This document shows, one piece after another, positions 56,528-64,000 of a stretch of DNA of 64,000 nt; position 1 is the first letter of the stretch, and each line of letters opens with the position of its first letter. The translations under genes were made by a program, and so were the position numbers. The notes beneath the pieces were generated by a model that ran no database searches, was not told the origin of the DNA, and saw only the letters and a list, made by a program, of their open reading frames with translations. The DNA comes from Aculops lycopersici (Eukaryota > Arthropoda > Arachnida > Trombidiformes > Eriophyidae): NCBI GenBank assembly GCA_015350385.1, contig WNKI01000005.1, positions 1,894,664-1,958,663 on the forward strand, given 5' to 3'.

Positions 56528-57576
56528 CAGCAAAGTCTCAGGTTAGAAGTGAAACAAACCTAATGAGCAACCAAATGGGCAGCGGCAACAGCTAGCCTAC
56601 TTCTCCGGTCAGCCAGATGATCGGCCAACGACGACGCAACCGATCCGTCATCGTCACAGTCAATTTGGATCCGTTTCCAACGAGGCGACTCGCGGCCGTT
56701 TAAATGCGAGGGAATATCTATTGGATATACATCAAATATATTAAATTAAACGATGATTGATTCTCTTACTGTCGATTGTTCATTTTGTTGACTGAGCCAA
56801 TGATGATGGTGATGATGACGATGGCGATCATAAGCCACCACTAGTTGGCTTGATGGTTCGGTGTAATAAATACTGGAAAAAGTTTATTTGTAACTCATAC
56901 TCTTGTTTTACCGTTCCGATTGTTTGGTCGCCGTCGTGGCCGTCCACTGGCTACGAATGATGTGGAGCCAGCAGATCACAAGTTGGGGAGAAAGATGATG
57001 ACGATTGATGATGATGATGATGATGACGTCGACAAGGAGGAGTGTTACTGTCTGGTGCAGCCATCGGCCGGCCGAATCAGCAGGTGGCTGGATGATTTGC
57101 ATCGAATAGTGTATTGCGTCGTCGTCGCTGCCGCCGCCGCCGCCGTTTTCACGCCCACTGTACTCTATGGTACCGGTAGGAGCAAAAGGTACAGGTAAGA
57201 AGACCTAGTCGTAGCCGTCGCCCGCTGGCGGGCATATTTTCAAGTTAAGCTGCGAGATTTACACCCCCTTTTCTCCACTTTCTCCTCCTGAAGAGTACTT
57301 TTCCCAGTCTACTCTTCTGCAAGCCCGATATCACCGGTACACACAAATTTCGGCTACCCGAAATTTGACGTCACAGGGAGCGGTGACTGCCTAGCAATGG
57401 TAATTTCTGCCACTCAATAGGCGCCCTCTGTTTCCACCAAGCGAGTTGTTACAATTTAAATTCACGCGCGCCCGCGGTCTGAAAGGCGCGCCCGAGGCAC
57501 GCAATACACAGTGACCGAGCCGGCTAGACTCTAGCCGCTAGACAGAGAATGAGAGAGACTTCAATTTTCCAGTGCG

Positions 57577-57612
57577 TATAAATGCGCCGCCGGGGCCAAT
57601 GGGAATTCACAC
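57577..57612 (+). promoter_or_regulatory. TATA box and initiator of the eIF4G-like gene
   Basis: TATAAA at 57577-57582 with TCACAC at 57607 about 30 bases downstream, on the strand of and 280 bases before the eIF4G-like frame. The leader that would result contains only one AUG, at 57708, immediately followed by UAA. Confidence 0.5.
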
Positions 57613-57707
57613 ACATTTTTACCATTGAATAGTACACACATCGACATAGACTTTCTCGCACACATAGCTCACATTCAAACACAAAGTTATCGCATCCATA
57701 GATTTAT

Positions 57708-57713
57708 ATGTAA
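57708..57713 (+). promoter_or_regulatory. Start-stop upstream ORF (ATG-TAA)
   Basis: The only AUG in the predicted leader of the eIF4G-like mRNA is directly followed by UAA. Such minimal uORFs can hold or recycle ribosomes (established in other systems); here its use is inference. Confidence 0.35.
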
Positions 57714-57887
57714 TAACAAACACACAAGCTGACACACGAAGCTCCATCTGACGAACGCGCAAGGAAACGCAGGAGAAAAATACACAGACGCAAGGAAGCA
57801 AGCACGCACGCAGCAAGCCGAAGCTACGTTTGACTCTGTCTCTGAGGCAGCCAAGTTTTTAAACTCACGCACAACACAATTTTATAA

Positions 57888-60800
57888 TTGTGTTGGACCC
57901 TAAATATTGCCAAAATTAAGCGATCATCTCAATCTCGTCTTAGTTCGCTTCGGGCGAGGAAGCAGAAAGATACACCCAAACCAACATCAGAAGATGCTAC
58001 ATCTAACGATCCTTATATTGCCGATGAACAATTGCAAACTGAATCTGAAGGCCCATTTGTTGAAGTTTTCGAATCAGTAGCTGGATCATCTCAGCGTGAC
58101 CCACAAGAAGTGGAATCCTTAGTCAGCGAGCCTGTTTCTAGCAGGAGAACCGGTGGTTCCGATAGAGGTGACATCGACAACGACGACAACGACAACGGAT
58201 CCTCTCGTCTAGGCTCTGGGCCAAGTCGTCGGGCATTACCGAGTACTTCAACCCCACAACCGCCACCCCAGCCGCAGCCTCAACCTCAACCTCAACCTCA
58301 ACCTCAACCTCAGCCCCAACCTCAGCCTCAGCTCCAACCTCAACCTCAACCTCAACCTCAAACTCAACCTCAACCTCAACCCGAACCTCAAAGCCAGCCT
58401 CAACCTGAACCTCAACCCCAGCCTCAACCCCAGCCTCAATCCGAACGCAGACGCTCTACATTCAATCAACAACAGTCTTGTGCCCCTCAGCAAGTAAAAA
58501 CAGGGGCGGCTCCTGACATCTCTGAAACTGATCTACTTACTCTTATCAACAAGTCAACCAGCACAAAGCTAATATCTATCGGGAATAATAACTATATAAA
58601 TATCTATTGCGGTATGCAGAATCCAGCAGGCAATCTAGGTGATGACCAAAATGGAGAACCATCACCGGTAGCTCAAGTAGATTTACGAAGAGGTTATGTT
58701 ACTGCTTACGGTGATCCAGTTACCGTCTTTAGAAACTTTTTACCTGAAGGGGATGACCCCCCATCCACCAACGTGCAGACTGGTTCTTCCAACCAAGCTG
58801 GCCCCTCCAGACGTGCCGGCCCCTCCAGACAAGCAGGCTCCTCCAGACAAGCAGGCTCCTCCAGACAAGCCGGCCCATCCTGGCAAGCAGGCCCATCCTG
58901 GCAAGCCGGTCCCACCAGGCAAGCCGTTCCCTCCAGGCAAGCCGGCTCATCCAAGCAAGCCAGCTCATCCAAGCAAGCGAGTCCATCCAAGTCAGCTTCC
59001 GAGACTGATGTGACAATCGGTCCATCTGGAGTCATTGGTCCGTCAGGTGGAAGACTTTCTTCTGATGATCTCCCTCCTCCCGGAAGAGTTGGTCCCTCTA
59101 AAAGAAGAGGTTATTTTATGCCCGATCCATATGAACATCCCTTTTCTCCCGAAAGTGATGGTGACAGGAGGCAATCGAACAGAATTAACATCAACTATTA
59201 TAAAGAAATTGTGAACCAATCTAATACCGACAATTCCAGTAATGCATCAAATGTTCAAAATCAGAATGTACAATCACGCGGTTCGACTATTTTAACTGGG
59301 GCAAATGTTGGGAACTTGGGTGTTAACTCAGTCGAGGATCTCACTGCCAATGTACAGGTTATAGAAACAAGACAACCAGAGCCGACGTCCGTTACAGTCG
59401 AGTTTTCTGTTTGGATGCAGGACATGACTAGCACTGTTAGACAACTTACCCTAGCTCTGCGAGAAAGTCAGGCTGAGATAGCCAATCTGAGGTCGCAAGT
59501 GATCGAGCTCGCAGATGTCAGCCACAGTACCTCTGCCAGCTCGGCCACCTGCTCTACGAACACCCGTCCTCCTATCATTGCCGAGGACAGAGAACGTAAG
59601 CGAAAGTCGAAACTCCAAAAGTATCGCGAAAGGAGGGCAATGAAACATGCCGAGAGAAGAGCACAGAAGTCCATTGCAGAAAGCGGTGGCAGGGTTACCG
59701 AGGAAATGGTCGCCGGACCATCGCGCCGAGATGATCGACCGGCTAGCGAGCCCAAGGATGCAGGTGAAGCCAGCGGTGGATCATCAAAAGATCCAGGAGA
59801 AAAAGAGCCCGCACACACCCCTAGGGGTGGAATTCGAAAGGGTTATCGACGCGAATCTTCCTACCCCAATTTGTCGGAGCAAGAATTGAGAGAAGTAGTT
59901 CAGTCACTCCAGAGAGACTTCATGGCCGACAAGCCAGTTAGGCCCGCGATCCGTGCTAGAGGCCCTCAAGTGGCCCGTGAATTTGTCATCTCCATCCTTG
60001 ATCATGCAATCTGTGATGTTACAAGTCCAGCGAAGATAAGTGAAATCGCAAAGAGAATGTATTCTTACTTGGTTGGAGAACGCGACGACATGATAATGGA
60101 TACCTTCTTCGACGCCTTGAAAGATATCGCATCCCGCGAGAGTGATATTGCAATCGACGCGCCACGCTACATGGATACTCTGGGTCTCATCTTGGCAGAG
60201 TGTTTAGCACCCATGCAAGTCAAGACCAAGTATGCGGCTAGAAAGTTCCTCAATAGGTCTTTGCAGGCCTTTTCAGCGCAGAAGAGCAGAGGTATTCTAT
60301 TGGCCAGTATTCTACGAAACATAGCGAGTTGTAAGACTCAAAGGTTCGCAAAGGATATCTACGAGAATATGCTATCCACTTGGGCTGATTATACTGAAGG
60401 CGAATCGATAGATGAATTCGTTGCGGAGCATGGTGTTGCGTTTACACTGATGGACTTGCCACCCGATCCCGAAAGGGAAAAGCGGTCACAAGAAGATTTG
60501 GACAGGTTTGCGGATGAGATAACTAACAAGGTCGAGGCCGGTGGATCAACTCATAGTCTCATTGACATTGTGAATTCTTATGAGTTTACGAAGCAAGATG
60601 ACACAGACTACCGTGGCTCACTCATCTTTGCAATCGTTCGGGGATGCATCTCGTCGGAAGCTGATGGTTACAAGTTAGACCATGAAGCTCTGGGTAAATA
60701 CAGCTCGATGTTCACCGGAAGGTACAAGCATCGCGATGCCATCGCTTTGAGAGCTCTTTCTCTTTTAACAAAACTTTGGCATCAATATAACTGCCCTCAA

Positions 60801-60974
60801 GATCTCATGAGAACTGTCTTGTTGACCTTACACAACCAGGGTGCTGTCTCTTACGGAGCCCTCAAGGAATGGCTCAATTCGCCAAGTCTGAACAATATTC
60901 CGGGCATTGGAGCCGCTAGGTTGAACTCGAAGCGATGCATCGAAGATTTGGGTGCCAATCTAAGGCAAAAGTAG
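57888..60974 (+). CDS. eIF4G-like protein with MA3 and W2 domains but no MIF4G
   Basis: A frame of 1028 codons. The C-terminal third is clearly eIF4G/DAP5 type. An MA3 domain runs from about 662 (LSEQELREVVQSL) to about 785. The linker DEFVAEHGVAFTL (from about 842) matches eIF4G FVAEQKVEYTL. A W2/eIF5C-like domain (about 860-1028) contains IALRALSLLTKLWHQYNCPQ. In eIF4G, MA3 binds eIF4A and W2 binds MNK kinase. The central MIF4G domain and a YxxxxL-type eIF4E site are not visible. Instead there is a (Pro-Gln)n stretch (about 122-185), 12 hexapeptide repeats of type QAGPSR (about 299-370), a coiled coil (about 503-545) and a basic helix (RKRKSKLQKYRERRAMKHAE). The frame opens at a TTG after an in-frame TAA; the first in-frame AUG is codon 243 (58614). 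So initiation is non-AUG, or an upstream exon is spliced in (acceptor-like TCTCGTCTTAG ending at 57943). Confidence 0.85.
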   Translation: MCWTLNIAKIKRSSQSRLSSLRARKQKDTPKPTSEDATSNDPYIADEQLQTESEGPFVEVFESVAGSSQRDPQEVESLVSEPVSSRRTGGSDRGDIDNDDNDNGSSRLGSGPSRRALPSTSTPQPPPQPQPQPQPQPQPQPQPQPQPQLQPQPQPQPQTQPQPQPEPQSQPQPEPQPQPQPQPQSERRRSTFNQQQSCAPQQVKTGAAPDISETDLLTLINKSTSTKLISIGNNNYINIYCGMQNPAGNLGDDQNGEPSPVAQVDLRRGYVTAYGDPVTVFRNFLPEGDDPPSTNVQTGSSNQAGPSRRAGPSRQAGSSRQAGSSRQAGPSWQAGPSWQAGPTRQAVPSRQAGSSKQASSSKQASPSKSASETDVTIGPSGVIGPSGGRLSSDDLPPPGRVGPSKRRGYFMPDPYEHPFSPESDGDRRQSNRININYYKEIVNQSNTDNSSNASNVQNQNVQSRGSTILTGANVGNLGVNSVEDLTANVQVIETRQPEPTSVTVEFSVWMQDMTSTVRQLTLALRESQAEIANLRSQVIELADVSHSTSASSATCSTNTRPPIIAEDRERKRKSKLQKYRERRAMKHAERRAQKSIAESGGRVTEEMVAGPSRRDDRPASEPKDAGEASGGSSKDPGEKEPAHTPRGGIRKGYRRESSYPNLSEQELREVVQSLQRDFMADKPVRPAIRARGPQVAREFVISILDHAICDVTSPAKISEIAKRMYSYLVGERDDMIMDTFFDALKDIASRESDIAIDAPRYMDTLGLILAECLAPMQVKTKYAARKFLNRSLQAFSAQKSRGILLASILRNIASCKTQRFAKDIYENMLSTWADYTEGESIDEFVAEHGVAFTLMDLPPDPEREKRSQEDLDRFADEITNKVEAGGSTHSLIDIVNSYEFTKQDDTDYRGSLIFAIVRGCISSEADGYKLDHEALGKYSSMFTGRYKHRDAIALRALSLLTKLWHQYNCPQDLMRTVLLTLHNQGAVSYGALKEWLNSPSLNNIPGIGAARLNSKRCIEDLGANLRQK
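58251..58444 (+). repeat. Hexamer repeat CCTCAA coding for (Pro-Gln)n
   Basis: About 30 units of CCTCAA/CCCCAG in the eIF4G-like frame. Confidence 0.95.
58782..58997 (+). repeat. 18-bp minisatellite coding for hexapeptide repeats
   Basis: About 12 imperfect 18-base units (like CAAGCAGGCTCCTCCAGA) in frame, encoding QAGSSR / QAGPSW / QASSSK variants. Units differ mostly at one codon. Confidence 0.93.
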
Positions 60975-61475
60975 TCGCCATAGTATTACATCGAAAAAAT
61001 GAATTCATATCAAAGACAAAAGTAAAGTTTTACCATATGCCTCGTTAATACAAAACAATCCACGTTATGTCATCTTTTGTCCACTTCTTTCTAATGTGCG
61101 ATCATTATTTATCAAGTGAAAAGGTCAATCTGATTTATGTAATGAATTTTGATATGTTATTTGAATAATGATATGATCAGAAGGATAGTAATAATAACCT
61201 CATCAAAAGCCTGTAGATCTAGAGAACAATTTGTTGTGGTTGCCGACATGCATTTTTGTGCTCACAACTGTAGACGTGCGCGAGTAGCGCGCGACAACCA
61301 CATGGCGCCATCATCAGCTTGTTGTACTCTCCTCTCAAATCTGCACGCACTCATTTTACTCTTCCCAGCATCTACATTTGAAGAATAACCACCACCTGAT
61401 TACGTCTATTAACTATCACTATTATACACTGTTAATACACATATATTAGACTTAAACCTCTATAAGGATATTAAA
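60975..61475. other. Intergenic between the eIF4G-like gene and NUP155
   Basis: 500 bases, AT-rich, no canonical AATAAA noticed. It includes one GGCGCC word in CACATGGCGCCATC at about 61,301. No gene seen; presumably the NUP155 promoter. Confidence 0.35.
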
Positions 61476-64000
61476 ATGGCGACACCTCAGATTTGGGGGC
61501 AAATTAGTGCTGCCGCCGAGAAGGTGGAGCAAAATCTGGCGTCCGATTCCAAATTCAAGACACTGGCTGAGCTTCTCAGGGCAACATCGAACCAACCTTC
61601 ATTATCTGGTCTAGAGGATATTGACTACCCCAACATGTTGAACTTGTCGAGAAAAATCCCCATGATATCAAATGTGTCCTCCGTACCACTACCGACTGAA
61701 GTGATCGAACAATTCATCAACATGCAACAGAATTGTACCCTAGGAATATTTCCCGAAATTTCACGTGCTTGGTTATCAGTTGACAGTAGTATTTTCTTCT
61801 GGGCTTATGATAATGGCAGCGATGTCGCCTATTATGATGGACTCACCCAAACAATCCTAGCTGTTCATCTGTTTAAGCCAAAGCCAAATGTATTTAAGCC
61901 TCATATTCGCTATCTACTATGCTTAGTCACTGCTTTCGAGATAACCCTGCTGGGAGTCACGGTATCAGACGAGGATCCAAATGCTCTATCTACCGTGCTC
62001 CTAATTCCAGACCCCGTCTTCAAGCTATCAACAGATAATGTTACCCCAAATGTTCTCGCTGGAACAGATGACGGCCGCGTCTTCTTAGGTGGAAATGATG
62101 GTTGTTTATATGAAATTGCCTATCAAGCTGAAGAGGGTTGGTTCTCAAGAAAGTGCAGAAAGATCAATCACTCCCATAGCTACCTCTCATACGTCACACC
62201 ATCCTTCCTCAACTTCAGTGAACAGGAACCCATCGTACAAATCGAGATCGACAATTCCAGGCATTTGTTATACGCTAGAACGGATAAGAGCACCATTCAG
62301 CTTTATGACTTAGGTCACGATGGTTCATCAATGAAATTAGTCACTACGAAGACTCTTTCTGCTATCGTCAACCAAGCCTCTTGCGTAGCGAGGACTGTTG
62401 ATATCGGTATCTTCAAACCGTTTGTAGGCATAAAAGCCCTGGCGAGAAGTGAGTCTGATTCAATCCACCTGATGGCCGTCACCCAAGCTGGTGTCAGATT
62501 ATATTTCTCAGCTTGCGGTAGTGACCGACCGACAAGCTTGGAGCTAGTCCATGTTCGTTTGCCACCCGGACACACACCACCATCCGGAATGCAAAAACCA
62601 AATTCTGTGAGCAATATCTACTACCAAGACAATACATTCATTATGACAAGCTCGCAAACAGAGAATAAGGACTTCTTGTGGATATTTAGCAACGACTTCT
62701 ATGTCTATGAAACACAAATGATGGAAGCTTTCAACATCAACTCCTTGGGCGGTCGAGTTTGGTGCATTGCTGAGGAGAAGAGATGTAACATTCCGAGAGC
62801 AGGTTATGAGCTATTGAACCCACCGCTAGTGGTCAAACAACATTTCGAGGAGAGAAGAAAGTTTATATTACTGACCTCAGAGGGTGTTCACGTATTCTAC
62901 AAGCAACGACCCATAGATCAGTTGCACCTCCTATTAGCCGAAAGCCAGGGAGTAGAATCAATGGCAGTCAGATCCTTCTTTGACTCGACCAACCTCACGG
63001 AAGCCTGTCTCACCAGCTTGATATTGGCCAGCACATCAAATCTACCACAAGAGCAGCAACTTGTTGAATGGGCTACTCTTGCACTCTTCCGCTATGGTGG
63101 CGAGCCGAAGATGACTAGGTCCGTTAATCACAATGGCACATATATGCCCGCTATGTCAACCCCAATAAGCTCACCTGGAATACACGCGACAGGTATCAAC
63201 GTATCACCTATTGCGGCACATTACCAGAACACTGCTAGCCTTGCTTCAGAACAAGTCGACATTCAATTCAGCGCTAGACACGATGCAGTCTACCTGTACC
63301 TTGCCCGTATACTAAGACCAATTTGGCAGCTGAGAGCCGCGACTACTGAGATCATCGAAGACAACAGAAAGATATTGAAAAACACAGCAACAGTGGAAGA
63401 GATAGTTCTGTACATCAAGCGTCTTATGGAGTTGAAAAAATTCATTGATGCAAACTTCCAACACTTGACCACAGACCAGAACAAGCCTGCTAAGGTCTCA
63501 TTCAGAGGTATTCCCACAACAACCGACCCAACATTAATAGAGCGAGAATCGATCAACTCACTAACCAGACTGTTGATAAGATGTATCGAAGTGCTAAATC
63601 TATATAAACTATTATACGAGCACCAATTCAGTACAGTTTGCGCCAACCTACCTGCCGACCCCCAACAGAAACTCAGTCTCATGACATTCAGGGATCTCAT
63701 TGTTCTTGGTAGCGACACTACGACTAATATTGCCGGCGCCTTAGTTCGTCGTTATCTGGATGACAACATTACAACCGATGCAATCAGTAGGAGATTGCAT
63801 GAACTCTGCCCTTCGATATTCAGACAAGAGAATGCTCTACAAGCAAAAGCTCACGAAATGATACTGCACTCGAGAGCTATCGTTGATAAATTAGATAAGG
63901 AGAGAATGATGAATGAAGCTGTCTCTTTACTCAAGAAGATTGGCGCTCGGCTTGAGCTTTCAGCTGTTTGCGATCTATTACACTCAGCTCGTGCCTACAA
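61476..64000 (+). CDS. NUP155: Nuclear pore scaffold nucleoporin NUP155 (5' part)
   Basis: An uninterrupted frame of 841 codons from ATG (MATPQIWGQISAAAEKVE) that runs off the right edge without a stop. It follows NUP155 closely: ELIEQF-type PTEVIEQFINMQQNCTLGIF, ISRAWLSVDSSIFFW, YYDGLTQTILAVHLFKPKPN, GRVFLGGNDGCLYEIAYQAE, GWFSRKCRKINHS, TQAGVRLYFS and LVHVRLPPG in the N-terminal seven-bladed propeller. The alpha-solenoid part follows (FRYGGEPKMTRS, LYLARILRPIWQL, LYEHQFSTVCANL). NUP155 links the inner ring of the pore to the membrane and to NUP35/NDC1 and is needed for nuclear envelope assembly. The animal protein is about 1390 aa, so roughly 550 residues are missing beyond the window. Intronless so far. 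Confidence 0.96.
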   Translation, partial: MATPQIWGQISAAAEKVEQNLASDSKFKTLAELLRATSNQPSLSGLEDIDYPNMLNLSRKIPMISNVSSVPLPTEVIEQFINMQQNCTLGIFPEISRAWLSVDSSIFFWAYDNGSDVAYYDGLTQTILAVHLFKPKPNVFKPHIRYLLCLVTAFEITLLGVTVSDEDPNALSTVLLIPDPVFKLSTDNVTPNVLAGTDDGRVFLGGNDGCLYEIAYQAEEGWFSRKCRKINHSHSYLSYVTPSFLNFSEQEPIVQIEIDNSRHLLYARTDKSTIQLYDLGHDGSSMKLVTTKTLSAIVNQASCVARTVDIGIFKPFVGIKALARSESDSIHLMAVTQAGVRLYFSACGSDRPTSLELVHVRLPPGHTPPSGMQKPNSVSNIYYQDNTFIMTSSQTENKDFLWIFSNDFYVYETQMMEAFNINSLGGRVWCIAEEKRCNIPRAGYELLNPPLVVKQHFEERRKFILLTSEGVHVFYKQRPIDQLHLLLAESQGVESMAVRSFFDSTNLTEACLTSLILASTSNLPQEQQLVEWATLALFRYGGEPKMTRSVNHNGTYMPAMSTPISSPGIHATGINVSPIAAHYQNTASLASEQVDIQFSARHDAVYLYLARILRPIWQLRAATTEIIEDNRKILKNTATVEEIVLYIKRLMELKKFIDANFQHLTTDQNKPAKVSFRGIPTTTDPTLIERESINSLTRLLIRCIEVLNLYKLLYEHQFSTVCANLPADPQQKLSLMTFRDLIVLGSDTTTNIAGALVRRYLDDNITTDAISRRLHELCPSIFRQENALQAKAHEMILHSRAIVDKLDKERMMNEAVSLLKKIGARLELSAVCDLLHSARAY

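Larger units (their letters stand above)
41001..57570. other. Right desert, 41-57.6 kb
   Basis: No gene recognised. It is somewhat more AT-rich between about 46.9 and 49.5 kb. It holds the strongest palindrome (45,676-45,711) and hairpins near 43.1, 43.4, 44.3, 44.45, 45.05, 45.5, 51.3, 53.3 and 56.5 kb. TATA-like words at about 52,549 (CCTATAAAGG) and 54,105 (TTATAAAGGGG) have no matching gene. A frame at 56,995-57,194 ends in a strong donor and is discussed under findings. Confidence 0.5.

Noticed and set aside
12372..57570. Palindromes as MITE transposons
   Set aside because: The arms share no common terminal sequence, no target-site duplications are evident, and lengths vary; no transposase or reverse-transcriptase frame found.
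58248..58493. Antisense frame over the Pro-Gln region
   Set aside because: Leu-Arg repeat arising only from the complement of CCTCAA repeats.
58706..59035. Antisense and shifted frames over the 18-bp minisatellite
   Set aside because: An 18-bp repeat stays open in several frames. The MA3/W2 frame shows which one is used.

Overview
This window is animal nuclear DNA, most likely from an intron-poor arthropod. The genes are recognisable metazoan orthologues: NEDD8, TMEM41B, a cohesin STAG subunit, the RNA polymerase subunit RPABC2, the KEOPS enzyme OSGEP, a divergent SIX homeobox gene, a WDR47 relative, an Iroquois homeobox gene, an eIF4G relative and NUP155. Most lie in single uninterrupted reading frames, including a 1016-codon STAG and at least 841 codons of NUP155. 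That much intron loss plus tight gene spacing is known from eriophyoid (acariform) mites. This placement is inference; the sequence itself shows only 'animal, compact, few introns'.

Layout. Positions 1-12,370 are gene-dense on both strands: NEDD8 (+), TMEM41B (-), STAG (+), an uncertain small ORF (+), POLR2F (+), OSGEP (-), SIX-like (-), WDR47 WD40 half (+). From about 12.4 to 57.6 kb the picture changes to a 45-kb gene desert whose only convincing gene is one Iroquois (IRX) homeobox gene at 24,250-25,383. The desert is rich in microsatellites, E-box-like words (CAAGTGG above all) and many short perfect or near-perfect palindromes of unrelated sequence. A 20-N assembly gap sits inside a microsatellite near 29.5 kb. 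Dense coding resumes at 57.9 kb with an eIF4G-like MA3+W2 protein and the 5' two thirds of NUP155, which runs off the right edge.

How things fit together. The flanking genes are housekeeping: protein neddylation, ER lipid scrambling, sister-chromatid cohesion, transcription, tRNA t6A modification, translation and the nuclear pore. They do not form one pathway. The desert around IRX looks like a developmental regulatory domain, as known for Iroquois loci in other animals. The most unusual signals are (i) the excess of long inverted repeats in the desert, (ii) about sevenfold over-representation of CAAGTGG/CCACTTG there by hand count, (iii) an eIF4G-type C-terminal protein without MIF4G and without an in-frame AUG for its first 242 codons, and (iv) an IRX protein ending in a Groucho-type VWRPF motif.
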